Part shown: positions 55,087-63,261 of the stretch, piece after piece | How positions within the stretch are numbered: the stretch's first letter is position 1 | Layout: every line of letters begins with the position of its first letter | NCBI GenBank assembly: GCA_963809205.1 | Contig: CAWEIS010000003.1 | Location: 186,001 to 250,000, forward strand | Source: DATLLN01 sp963809205 | GTDB taxonomy: Bacteria > Actinomycetota > Thermoleophilia > Gaiellales > JAICJC01 | DNA length: 64,000 nucleotides | Reading direction: 5' to 3' | Translations under genes and position numbers: made by a program | The notes under the pieces: generated by a model | Told to the model about the DNA's origin: nothing | Databases searched by the model: none | Seen by the model: only the letters and a program-made list of their open reading frames with translations

Positions 55087-58000
55087 CTAGCGGCGGCCGC
55101 GGGCGAAGGAGTTCGCAACCGGGGCAGCCGCCCGTAGCCGGCGGAGCTCGGCGTCGTCTGTCTCCGTGAGCGCGGGGCCGATCACCGGCCGGCCTGGGCG
55201 GGCCAGCGCCTCGACGCGCTCGGCGATCACGTTGATCGTCCCCTCGCGCTTCTCCAGCCGCCCGGTCACCTGCACCAGCGGCTCGGCGCGCACCACGATG
55301 CGGTCGCGCTCGTAGATCTGCGGCGGCACGATGACGTTCGCCATGCCGTGCTCGTCCTCGACGAGCAGGAACACGATGCCCTTCGCCGTGTGCGGCCGCT
55401 GGCGGGCGATCATCATCCCGGCCACAGTCACCATCCGGCCGTGGCGGTCGGTGCGCAGGTCGAGCGACGTGCGGATCGACGCGGGGAGCGACGGCCGCAG
55501 CAGCGCCATCGGATGCGGCCCGGTGGTCAGGTGCATCGCCTCGTGGTCAGAGACCATCCGGTCCCACTCGGTCATGCCGGCCAGCCGCGGCGTCGGCGCG
55601 GCGTCCAGCGGCAGGGCGAGCTGGCCGCGCTCGGGGGCACGGTGCAGGCGGATCTCCCACAGCAGCCTGCGCCGGTTCGAGTCGAAGCTGTCGAGTGCGC
55701 CCGCCCGCACCAGCTGGGCGAGCGAGTCGCGGCCGGCGGGCGCCCGCCGCACCAGATCGCCCGGGTCGGCGAAGAGGCCGCCGCGGTCGCGCTCGGCGAC
55801 GATGTCCTCCGCCGACTTGCCGACGCCCTTGACGTAGCCGAGGCCGATCCGCACCCCGTCGCTGCCCTCGACCGTGCAGGCCGCCATGCTCTCGTTGACG
55901 TCCGGCGGCAGCATGGTCACACCCCGCCGCTCGCCGTCCCGCAGCAGCGTGGCCGGCGGGTAGAAACCCATCGGCTGGGCGTTCAGCAGCGAGCACAGGA
56001 ACTCGGCCGGGTAGCGGCGATGCAGCCAGGCAGACTGGTAGGCGAGGATGCCGAAGGCCGCCGCGTGCGACTTGGGGAAGCCGAACTCCGAGAAGCCGAC
56101 GATCTTGTCGAACACCAGCTTCGCCGTCTCCTCGGGCACGCCGTTTTCGACCGCGCCGTCGCGGAACCGCAGCCAATGGCCCTCGAGTGCGGAGCGGCTG
56201 CGCTTGCGGCTCATCGCCCGCCGCAGCGACTCGGCGTCGCCGGTGGTGAAGCCGGCCAGCGCCATCGCCACCTCGAGCACCTGGTCCTGGAACACGACCA
56301 CGCCCAGCGTGTCGGCCAGCACCTCGCGCAGCAGCGGGTGGTCGTACGGCACCTCGTAGTCCGGGTTCCGGCGCAGCTCCTGGCGGCGCTTGATGTACGG
56401 GTTGACGGCGTCGCCGACGATCGGACCGGGGCGGACGAGCGCGACCTGCACCGTCAGGTCGTCGAGGTCCTCGGGCTTCGTCCGCACCAGCGACTGCATC
56501 TGGGCTCGGCTCTCGATCTGGAACACGCCGACCGTGTCCGCCGCCTGGATCTCGGCGAACACCTCCGGGTCGTCGAATCCGACGCGCGAGAGGTCGACGG
56601 GCTCGGACGCGGTGCGCGCGATCAGGTCGACGCACTCCTCGACTGCGGACAGCATGCCCAGCCCGAGCAGGTCGATCTTGAGGAAGCCGGCGTCGGCGCA
56701 GGAGTCCTTGTCCCACTGGCAGATCCGCCGGCCCTCCATCGCCGCCGGCAGCACCGGCACCAGCTCGACCAGCGGGGCGGAGGAGATCACCATCCCGCCC
56801 GAGTGCTGGCTGATGTGCCGCGGCAGGCCGGCGATCTCGTCCATCAGGAAGCGGAAGGCGTGCCAGCGGGGCGAGTCGAGCCGCGGGTCGGTGCGGGCGG
56901 CGTCGCCGCTGGCGTGGTCGAAGCCGTCGGACATCCGCGCCATCCGCTCGATCTCTCCCTGGGGCAGCGCCAGCGCCTTGCCCAGGTCGCGGATCGCGCC
57001 GCGCACCTTGTAGGTGGGGAAGGCGGCGACCAGCGCGGCGTGGTCGTCGCCGTAGCGGCGCTGCACCTCGAGGATCAGCCCTTCGCGGACGTCGCGCGGG
57101 AAGTCGAGGTCGATGTCGGGCACGCTCGCCAGCTCTGGCGACAGGAAGCGGCCGAGGAACAGCCGGGTCTCGACCGGATCGACGTGGGAGAGGCCGATCA
57201 GGTAGCAGACGATCGACCCGACGCTGGAGCCGCGGCCGCGGCCCGGCGGCAGCAGCCTGCGGGCGGCGCTGGCGCCGCGCACGCGCACCGCGACCTCGCG
57301 CGCCATCTCCAGGATGTCGCGGTGCAGCAGGAAGAAGCCGGCCAGGCCGTGGAAGGCGATCAGCTCCAGCTCCTGCTCCAGCCGGGCGCGCGCTTCGTGG
57401 ATGTGGGAGAGGCCCGCGTAGCGCCGCTCGAGCTCCTCGAAGCAGATGCGGTGGAGGGCGGCCTGCGCCGACTCGCCGGTCTCCGACACGAAGTCGGGGA
57501 AGCGGTAGCCGAGGTCGCGGGTCAGGTCGAAGCGGCAGCGCTCGGCGACACGCTCGGCGCCGTGCACCGCCTCGGCGGGGAAACGGGTTGCGGTCTCGGC
57601 CGGAGAGCGCAGCACCGACTCGTGGTTGCCGCGGCGATGGCGCTCGCAGGCGTCCAGCGTGGTGTTCATCCGGATCGCCACCAGGGCGTCCTGCAGATAG
57701 GTGCGGGCGATCGTGTGGGCGTGCGGGTCGCCGGTGGCGACCAGCTCGACCCGCAGCCGCTCGGCCAGCTCGGCGAGCAGCCGGTTGCGGCGGGCGTCGC
57801 CGCGCCAGTAGGGGCGCTGCAGCTCGATCGAAAACCGCTCGCGGCCGAACATCGCCCGCAGCGTCCGGGCGGCGTCCTCTGCCTCGCGCAGCCTGCCCTC
57901 GCCGACCAGCCGGGCGACGTGCCCGTCGCGGGCGCAGCCGGACAGGCAGTGCAGCCCCTCGGCGTGGGCCGCGAGCTGTTCGAGCGTCGCGGCCGGTGCC

Positions 58001-58302
58001 CGGCGGTCGTCGGCGTGCGCCAGCGTGACCAGCCGGCAGAGGTTGCGGTAGCCCCGCTCGTCCTCGGCGAGCAGCGTCACGTGCGAGCCGTCGGTCAGCG
58101 TCAGCTCGCAGCCGGTGATCGGGCGCAGGCCGGCGTCGCGGGCAGCGCGGGCGAACTCCATCGACCCGCAGAGGCTGTCGTGGTCGGTCAGGGCGAAGGC
58201 GTCGTAGCCCAGCTCGGCGGCGCGCTCGGCGACCTCGATCGGCTGGGAGGCGCCGTCCAGGAACGAGTAGCAGGAGTGGGCGTGCAGCTCGGCGTAGGTC
58301 AT
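55087..58302 (-). CDS. dnaE2: Error-prone DNA polymerase III alpha subunit DnaE2 (ImuC)
   Basis: Translesion polymerase of the SOS mutasome. 1071 residues: N-terminal PHP domain (YAELHAHSCYSFLDGASQP, FALTDHDSLCGSMEFA), catalytic palm with SVPDIDLDFPRDVREGLI, and GFPKSHAAAFGILAYQSAWL. The C-terminal OB domain (VTVAGMMIARQRPHTAKG) is typical of DnaE2, and the tau-binding tail of replicative DnaE is missing. ATGA overlap with the DUF6504-like gene upstream. Expected to be SOS-induced through the LexA box at 58531. Confidence 0.93.
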   Translation of the reverse strand: MTYAELHAHSCYSFLDGASQPIEVAERAAELGYDAFALTDHDSLCGSMEFARAARDAGLRPITGCELTLTDGSHVTLLAEDERGYRNLCRLVTLAHADDRRAPAATLEQLAAHAEGLHCLSGCARDGHVARLVGEGRLREAEDAARTLRAMFGRERFSIELQRPYWRGDARRNRLLAELAERLRVELVATGDPHAHTIARTYLQDALVAIRMNTTLDACERHRRGNHESVLRSPAETATRFPAEAVHGAERVAERCRFDLTRDLGYRFPDFVSETGESAQAALHRICFEELERRYAGLSHIHEARARLEQELELIAFHGLAGFFLLHRDILEMAREVAVRVRGASAARRLLPPGRGRGSSVGSIVCYLIGLSHVDPVETRLFLGRFLSPELASVPDIDLDFPRDVREGLILEVQRRYGDDHAALVAAFPTYKVRGAIRDLGKALALPQGEIERMARMSDGFDHASGDAARTDPRLDSPRWHAFRFLMDEIAGLPRHISQHSGGMVISSAPLVELVPVLPAAMEGRRICQWDKDSCADAGFLKIDLLGLGMLSAVEECVDLIARTASEPVDLSRVGFDDPEVFAEIQAADTVGVFQIESRAQMQSLVRTKPEDLDDLTVQVALVRPGPIVGDAVNPYIKRRQELRRNPDYEVPYDHPLLREVLADTLGVVVFQDQVLEVAMALAGFTTGDAESLRRAMSRKRSRSALEGHWLRFRDGAVENGVPEETAKLVFDKIVGFSEFGFPKSHAAAFGILAYQSAWLHRRYPAEFLCSLLNAQPMGFYPPATLLRDGERRGVTMLPPDVNESMAACTVEGSDGVRIGLGYVKGVGKSAEDIVAERDRGGLFADPGDLVRRAPAGRDSLAQLVRAGALDSFDSNRRRLLWEIRLHRAPERGQLALPLDAAPTPRLAGMTEWDRMVSDHEAMHLTTGPHPMALLRPSLPASIRTSLDLRTDRHGRMVTVAGMMIARQRPHTAKGIVFLLVEDEHGMANVIVPPQIYERDRIVVRAEPLVQVTGRLEKREGTINVIAERVEALARPGRPVIGPALTETDDAELRRLRAAAPVANSFARGRR

Positions 58303-58526
58303 GCCCGCTGCGCGTACCAGCGCCGCCGCTGCCGGTCGAGGAAGACGACCGAGTTGCGGCCGTCCTCGAGCACCAGGTCGAAGTAGCGGCGGCGCAGCGG
58401 CCGCCGCGTCCACCAGCCCTCCTCGACCCGCCACTCGTCCCGCAGGTGGGCGACCGGGCGGCCGCCGACCGCAGTCGGCAGCCCCCGGTCGTCCGTCCAC
58501 ACCTCGACCTCCTGCGGTACCCCCAC
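58299..58526 (-). CDS. DUF6504-like small protein, first gene of the dnaE2 unit
   Basis: 75 residues from GTG 58526: VPQEVEVWTDDRGLPTAVGG, DEWRVEEGWWTRRPLRRRYF and VFLDRQRRRWYAQ. This Trp/Arg-rich pattern matches the small proteins commonly encoded with imuB/dnaE2 in Actinobacteria (DUF6504). An in-frame ATG at 58550 exists but would place the LexA box inside the coding sequence; the GTG lies six bases after a TATGTT -10 within that box. Overlaps dnaE2 by four bases. Function unknown, probably mutasome-related. Confidence 0.75.
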   Translation of the reverse strand: MGVPQEVEVWTDDRGLPTAVGGRPVAHLRDEWRVEEGWWTRRPLRRRYFDLVLEDGRNSVVFLDRQRRRWYAQRA

Positions 58527-58530
58527 ACGG

Positions 58531-58544
58531 CGAACATATGTTCG
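58531..58544 (-). promoter_or_regulatory. LexA (SOS) box with embedded -10 for the dnaE2 unit
   Basis: CGAACATATGTTCG is a perfect palindrome and a textbook Gram-positive LexA site (CGAAC-N4-GTTCG). On the minus strand its TATGTT (58538-58533) ends six bases before the GTG at 58526 and can act as a leaderless -10, so LexA binding would block the polymerase directly. Confidence 0.88.
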
Positions 58545-58633
58545 CTTCATGCGACGGAGCATACCTCCCCGGCGGGTGGGGCGCCAGCGGAGGGGACCGC
58601 GTGCCCGCGGCGCGGATACGGCAAACTCCGCGC

Positions 58634-59398
58634 ATGGAGATTGCCGAACGGCGGGCACACGAGCTGCGGCTGAGCCCCGAGCGAGCGCTTGCCGACCTGG
58701 ACGAGGCGGCGGCGTGGGTGGCGGAGCGGGGGATGGTGACGATCACGCCCGACTGTGCGCTGCCAAGCCTGTTCGCCGCCTGCCACGAGCAGCCGTTCGC
58801 CGAGGGGTCGCGCGGGTTCGGCAGCTGGCCGGCCACCAAGTACACGTGGCCGTTCGAGCTCTCCCGCCGCGAGGGGATCCACGCGCTGCGCATCCACCGG
58901 GGGAAGCGGCTGCTCGTGTCCGGCTCGGTCGCGGCCGTCGTCGACCCGCTCGCCCGGGCGGCGCTGGCCGACGCCGAGGGGACGCCGCTGGTCGCGCACC
59001 TGGCGGCGGCCGGCCCGTCGCTGGTGGAGGAGCTGCGCGACGAGCTGGGGCTGGACGCGGGCGAGCTGCGGCGGATGCGGGGGCCGCTCGAGCGCAGCGG
59101 CGCCGTGCTCAGCACCAGCGTGACGGTGCCGACGGCGGAAGGCGGCCATCGGCACACGTCGGAGCTGCGGCGCTGGGATCAGGAGTTCCCGGCCGTTCCC
59201 GCGGCGCCGGGCGGGATCGAGGAGCTGGTGGTCGCGGGCGTCAGCGCCGCCGTCGCCGCGCCGGAACGCGAGGTCGGGCGGTGGTTCACATGGCCGGTGC
59301 CGCAGGGCACGGTGCAGCGGCTGGTGGAGGCGGGGCGGTTGGTGCGCACGGCTGGTGGGGAGCTGGTGCCGGCGGGCGCAGCAGGCAGTCGCTCCTGA
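58634..59398 (+). CDS. AlkZ/YcaQ-related protein (tentative)
   Basis: 254 residues. Segments such as AAAWVAERGMVTITPD, LPSLFAACHEQPFAEGSRGFGSWPATKYTW-like Trp/Gly-rich stretch, and the later HTH-like LVEELRDELGLDAGELRRMRGPLERSG resemble proteins related to the AlkZ/YcaQ DNA crosslink glycosylases, but I cannot confirm the catalytic motif. It lies between two SOS-controlled units and its start is about 90 bases from the LexA box at 58531, so it may also take part in DNA repair. Confidence 0.55.
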   Translation: MEIAERRAHELRLSPERALADLDEAAAWVAERGMVTITPDCALPSLFAACHEQPFAEGSRGFGSWPATKYTWPFELSRREGIHALRIHRGKRLLVSGSVAAVVDPLARAALADAEGTPLVAHLAAAGPSLVEELRDELGLDAGELRRMRGPLERSGAVLSTSVTVPTAEGGHRHTSELRRWDQEFPAVPAAPGGIEELVVAGVSAAVAAPEREVGRWFTWPVPQGTVQRLVEAGRLVRTAGGELVPAGAAGSRS

Positions 59399-59421
59399 CT
59401 CTCGTGGCCGTCGCGCGCGGC

Positions 59422-59518
59422 GAGCCAGGCACCGAGCCAGGCACCGAGGTGGGATGCCACAGCTGCTCGATCCACCGTCGACGTGCCAGGCACGGAGCCA
59501 GGCACGCGGCCCTGGCAC
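59422..59518. repeat. Cluster of GCCAGGCAC repeats between convergent genes
   Basis: Four direct copies of GAGCCAGGCAC or GTGCCAGGCAC start at 59422, 59434, 59483 and 59495, and one inverted CTGGCAC lies at 59512-59518. GTGCCAG (59483) can pair with CTGGCAC to form a 7-base stem. It fills the 122-base space between the AlkZ-like gene and imuB and may end transcription from both sides. Confidence 0.6.
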
Positions 59519-59520
59519 AC

Positions 59521-60711
59521 CTACCCCTCGAACGGCACCAGCAGGCTTCGCCCCTCGGGGATGCGCGACCAAGGGGCGACCTCGACGACGCGCAGCAGGT
59601 GACCCTCGCCCATGCCGGCCCGCACCTGGCGGGCTGCCTCGGCCGCGCGCTCGCGGCGAACCTCCTCTTGCGGCCGCAGCAGCTGCTGCTGGTCGCCGCC
59701 CGAGTGGCCGAGCTCGGTCAGCTCGAGGGAGATCCGCTCGACGGCGCCGGGCAGCTCGACCAGCTTCGGCATCAGCGCATCGCGCAGGCGCCGGGGCTCG
59801 GAGGTCGCATCGCGTAGCACGATCGGCCGCCGCCACGAGCCGCCGTCGCCCAGCCGCGCGGTCAGCGCCAGCGATCGCACCGGCCGCGTCCCGCGGCGCG
59901 GGCTGCCGAGCAGCCGCTCGACCAGCACAGCCACCGCCTGGCGCAGCGTCACCTCGTCGCCGATCGGCTCGGGGAACCCGATCGACTCGCGCAGCGGCTC
60001 GGGCGGCGTCCGCGGGCAGATGTGCGCCTCGTCCTCGCCGCGCGCCAGCCGCCACGCCGAGATCCCGCCAGCGCCGAAGCGGTCGGCGACGGCGGGCAGC
60101 GGGAGCACCGCCAGCTCGCCCGCTGTGCGGACGCCCAGCGCGACCATCTCGTCCGCCGCCACCGGCTCCAGGCCGAGCCGGTCGACGGTCAGCCGGGAGA
60201 GGAACTCCGCCGTGCCCGCCTCGCTGATCATCACCGGCCGACCGGGCCGCGCCCGGCCCGCGGCCACCCGGGCGGTGAAGCGGCCGGCGGCCGCGCCCAC
60301 CCGGCCGCCGCCGGGGAGCGCCTTCGACACCGTCTCCAACAGCCTCCGCGTCCCGCCGTGCAGTCGCACGAGGCCGTCGCCCGCGAACAGCGCCGTGCCC
60401 GGCTCGACCGGCTCGACCGCAGCGCCCAGAGACTCCAGCCGGCGGACGAGCGCGTCGGCCGCGTCGGCCACGGAACCCGGATCGGCGGTGGCCAGCTGGA
60501 GCATCGGACACCGGGCGATCGCCTCGCCGATCCGCATCCCCGCCTGTACGCCGAAGGCCGCCGCCGCGGCGTTCACCTCGCCGACCAGCGGCTGGCCGCC
60601 CGGCTCTGGTCCGAGCGCGACCGGCCGGTCGGGAAGCGGCCCGCGCAGCGCCACCCGCAGCGGAAAGCGGGGAACGAGGACGCAGACGATCAGCTGGTGG
60701 GCTCGCGGCAT
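59521..60711 (-). CDS. imuB: ImuB, inactive Y-family DNA polymerase subunit
   Basis: 396 residues with the Y-family fold but without its catalytic acids: the strand that holds DxDxFF in active enzymes reads LIVCVLVPRFPLRVAL, and the SIDE motif position reads GTALFAGDGLVRLHGG. This is the ImuB pattern, a mutasome adaptor that links DnaE2 to the sliding clamp; QQQLLRP near the C-terminus is a candidate clamp-binding motif. Transcribed from its own LexA-controlled promoter, separated from dnaE2 by the AlkZ-like gene. No imuA homologue is visible. Confidence 0.88.
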   Translation of the reverse strand: MPRAHQLIVCVLVPRFPLRVALRGPLPDRPVALGPEPGGQPLVGEVNAAAAAFGVQAGMRIGEAIARCPMLQLATADPGSVADAADALVRRLESLGAAVEPVEPGTALFAGDGLVRLHGGTRRLLETVSKALPGGGRVGAAAGRFTARVAAGRARPGRPVMISEAGTAEFLSRLTVDRLGLEPVAADEMVALGVRTAGELAVLPLPAVADRFGAGGISAWRLARGEDEAHICPRTPPEPLRESIGFPEPIGDEVTLRQAVAVLVERLLGSPRRGTRPVRSLALTARLGDGGSWRRPIVLRDATSEPRRLRDALMPKLVELPGAVERISLELTELGHSGGDQQQLLRPQEEVRRERAAEAARQVRAGMGEGHLLRVVEVAPWSRIPEGRSLLVPFEG

Positions 60712-60720
60712 GGGCCACCC

Positions 60721-60742
60721 AGCTTAGGCGAACATGTGTTCG
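60721..60742 (-). promoter_or_regulatory. LexA (SOS) box and -10 of imuB
   Basis: CGAACATGTGTTCG (60729-60742) is a CGAAC-N4-GTTCG LexA site. On the minus strand it is followed after two bases by TAAGCT (60726-60721), which ends nine bases before the imuB ATG. Confidence 0.88.
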
Positions 60743-60760
60743 ATGACAAGTGGATGTGCT

Positions 60761-60940
60761 CTACACGCGGAGCGTCATCTGGGGATCGGGGGTCCCCGGG
60801 TTGTGACGCTCGACCACGACGTGGTCGAAGACCTTGCCGCAGGAGTCGCACAGCCACCGCTCACGGCTGTCCAGGTACCGCAGCATCCTGCGGTGACAGG
60901 AGTGACAACGAGGTGGCTTGGGCTTCGCGCGGCGCGGCAC
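60761..60940 (-). CDS. 59-residue zinc-ribbon protein
   Basis: GTG start. Two CxxC pairs, CHSC and CDSC, spaced about 18 residues apart (RCHSCHRRMLRYLDSRERWLC), form a zinc ribbon; the rest is basic and short. Similar mini-ribbons often bind nucleic acids or ribosomes. Leaderless promoter element just upstream. Confidence 0.6.
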   Translation of the reverse strand: MPRRAKPKPPRCHSCHRRMLRYLDSRERWLCDSCGKVFDHVVVERHNPGTPDPQMTLRV

Positions 60941-60946
60941 ACTCTC

Positions 60947-60952
60947 ACCGTA
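60947..60952 (-). promoter_or_regulatory. Candidate leaderless promoter (-10) of the zinc-ribbon gene
   Basis: Minus-strand TACGGT ends six bases before the GTG at 60940. Confidence 0.45.
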
Positions 60953-60971
60953 TCCGCGGCGCCGGACGCCG

Positions 60972-61313
60972 CTAGTCGTCTTCGGGATCCATGGCCCGCT
61001 CGTACATGCGGCGGGCCTGGAGCGTCGGCAGCCGGCGCTCGGCGGCGCGGGTGAACTCGCGCTGGTAGCGGGAGCGCTCGCGCCCCTCCATCGTCGACGC
61101 GTACCGGTCGCGCAGCGCCAGCAGCTCGTCCTCGGCTTCCTCGACGAGCTCGATGTAGTCGCCGTATGCCTCCTCGGACTCGGCGCCCCGGGCGCGCTCG
61201 TACCGGCGCTTCGCATCGCTGATGCGGACCAGCAGTGGGCGGTGATCCTCGGCGAACATCACAAGCTGCCGTTCGATCACGTCGTGGTATCGGGATCGCC
61301 ACGGAAGGCGCAC
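60972..61313 (-). CDS. Conserved helical protein of unknown function
   Basis: 113 residues, almost all helical and charged: DVIERQLVMFAEDHRPLL, SEEAYGDYIELVEEAEDELL, REFTRAAERRLPTLQARRMY. GTG start. No family recognised, but its own leaderless promoter and clean codon use support a real gene. Divergent from the nuclease/phosphatase gene. Confidence 0.65.
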   Translation of the reverse strand: MRLPWRSRYHDVIERQLVMFAEDHRPLLVRISDAKRRYERARGAESEEAYGDYIELVEEAEDELLALRDRYASTMEGRERSRYQREFTRAAERRLPTLQARRMYERAMDPEDD

Positions 61314-61319
61314 ACCACG

Positions 61320-61325
61320 ATGCTA
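61320..61325 (-). promoter_or_regulatory. Candidate leaderless promoter (-10) of the helical protein gene
   Basis: Minus-strand TAGCAT ends six bases before the GTG at 61313. Confidence 0.45.
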
Positions 61326-61344
61326 CCCCACCGGCGGCATCATC

Positions 61345-61350
61345 TAGGAT
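61345..61350 (+). promoter_or_regulatory. Candidate leaderless promoter (-10) of the EEP gene
   Basis: TAGGAT ends eight bases before the GTG at 61359; back to back with the previous element in a 45-base spacer. Confidence 0.45.
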
Positions 61351-61358
61351 CGCTCCCC

Positions 61359-62169
61359 GTGCCCGACCCCCGGATCACGATCCATCTGTGCACATGGAAC
61401 ATCGCGCACGGCGTGGACGTGCCGCCCGACGGCGGTGGCCATGCGCACGTGCGCCGCAAGCTGCTGCGCGAGATGGCCGCGCTGATGAGCGAAGACCGAC
61501 CGGACGTGATCGTGCTGCAGGAGGTGCCCGTGTGGGCCGGCCCGCTGCTGCGCGAGCACACCGGGATGGGCGTCACGTTGGCGCCCTGCTATGGCGCGCA
61601 CATCCCGTTCGTCCACGTCCCGCTGCCGCTGGCGGTCGGTGCCGCGGTGGGCAACGCGCTGCCCGACCTGGTGCGCACGCAGGTCGAGGGCCAGGCGAAC
61701 GCGTTGCTGTACGGCCCCGACCTGCTGCTGGTCTCGGCACGCCGGGCGCTGCTCAACGAGCGCCAGCGGCTGCACGGCGAACCGCGTATCGCCCAGCTCG
61801 TCCGGCTGCGCCACCGCAGGGCCGGCCGCGAGTTCGCGGTGGCCAACGTGCACGCCGACCACGGCGACAACAAGCACCAGCTGGAGCGGGCCGGCTTCCT
61901 GATCGAGCAGTTCGCCCGCGGGGCGCCGATGGTGCTGGCCGGCGACATGAACGCGCGGGCCGCGCTCGCCGGGCGTGCGCGCGCTCGCGGCCCGGGGCTG
62001 GGTGGAGGAGTCGTCCGACGTGCGGATCGACCACGTCTTCGTGCGCGGCTTCGACATCGAGTGGCCGGCGACGCGCTGGCTGCCGTCGCGCCGCGACCTG
62101 TCGCTGAACGGCGGGCCGCCCGTCCGGTTGTCCGACCACGACCCGGTAGACGCGGTACTCTCATGCTGA
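61359..62169 (+). CDS. Endonuclease/exonuclease/phosphatase-fold protein, one frameshift
   Basis: EEP-fold phosphodiesterase or nuclease. First frame: LCTWNIAHGVD, IVLQEVPVWAGPL with the metal Glu, NVHADHGDNKHQLERAGF and VLAGDMNARA. At about 61970-61980 a single-base indel moves it to the frame RALAARGWVEESSDVRIDHVFVRG ending in VRLSDHDPVDAVL with the catalytic His. The rebuilt protein has about 270 residues and all catalytic motifs. The biological substrate is unknown (nucleic acid, phosphoester or lipid). Its stop overlaps the next ATG. Confidence 0.82.
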
Positions 62170-63261
62170 TGCGCGACCAGCTTCCGGCCGTTCACGGCGT
62201 CGGTGCACATGAACACCGGCACGTCCGGCCCGATGCCCCAGGCGGCGATCGATGCGATGCGGAGCAGCGTCGAGGCAGAACGGCGAACCGCGGATCACCC
62301 GCGCCTACTTCGAGTCGCTGCTGGGCGGGCGCGACGGTCGCCCGGGCCGCGGCCGGCCGGGCCGTCGGCGCGCCGCCGGAGCAGATCGCCCTGACGACCT
62401 CGACCACGCTCGGCATCGGGCTGGTCATGTCCGGGCTGGACTGGCGCGAGGGCGACGAGATAGTGACCACGACCGAGGAGCACCCGGGCATCCTCAGCCC
62501 GCTGGACGTGCTGCGGCAGCGCTGCGGAGTCGTGCCCCGGTTCGTCGACGCCGGCGACGTTGCCGGGGCCGTCAACGACCGCACGAGGATGGTCGCCATC
62601 TCCCACGTGCTGTGGACGACCGGCCGCACGCTCGACCTGCAGCCGATCGCGGACGCCGTGCACGCGGTCGGCGGCCTGCTGCTGATCGACGGCGCGCAGT
62701 CGGCCGGCAACATCGCCGTCGACGTGGCGGCCACCGGTGCGGACGTCTACGCGTTCTCCGGCCAGAAGTGGCTGCTCGGCCCGCTGGGAAGCGGTGCGCT
62801 CTGGGTCAGCCCGGAGCTGACGCAGCGGATCTGGCCGGTGACCTCCGGGTACCTGAACCTGGAGGGCGGCGAGATCGGCAAGTTCAAGACGACCGCCGGC
62901 CGGCTGGACGGCGGCACCAACGACCCGGCGACCGTCGCCGGGTTCGACTGCGGCGCTGGAGTGGGTCGAGGGACTGCCCGGCGGCCGCGTGCGCTGGGTC
63001 GAGCAGATCGCGGCCAACGCCGCCGCCGCGCGCGAGCGGCTGGCCGAGGTGCCCGGGCTCGAGCTGGGACTGGACAGCGGCAACGGCCTGGTCGCGTTCA
63101 CGCTCGCCGGGCACGAGGACACGGCGGGGCTGGCGGCGCTGCTGGCCGAGCGCGGGGTGCTCGTCCGCTTCATCCCGCACACTCCGTGGATGCGCGCGTC
63201 GATCGGCGCCTGGACGACGCCTGACGACGTCGAGGCGCTGGCGGCCGCCCTACCCGGGTAG
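62169..63261 (+). pseudogene. Class V aminotransferase (cysteine desulfurase-like), four frameshifts
   Basis: PLP enzyme pieces in order but in shifting frames: MRDQLPAVHGV, then MNTGTSGPMPQAAIDAMRSS, then GEPRITRAYFESLLGG, then the long central part ALTTSTTLGIGLVMSGLDWR, DGAQSAGNIAVDV and the PLP lysine in FSGQKWLLGPLGSGALW, and finally RWVEQIAANAAAARERL to the C-terminus. Breaks lie near 62195, 62275, 62335 and 62950. All parts are present, so indel errors are likely. Isopenicillin-N-epimerase-like or desulfurase-like activity cannot be separated. ATG overlaps the EEP stop. Confidence 0.75.

Noticed and set aside
55348..58386. 1012-codon open frame on the plus strand opposite dnaE2
   Set aside because: Composition is typical of antisense shadow in GC-rich codon bias (Arg/His/Val/Asp-rich, no motif), and dnaE2 on the other strand is unambiguous.
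60918..63224. 768-codon frame joining the EEP and aminotransferase regions as one protein
   Set aside because: It is a chance run through frameshift sites. The two families end and start at the TGATG junction at 62167-62171.
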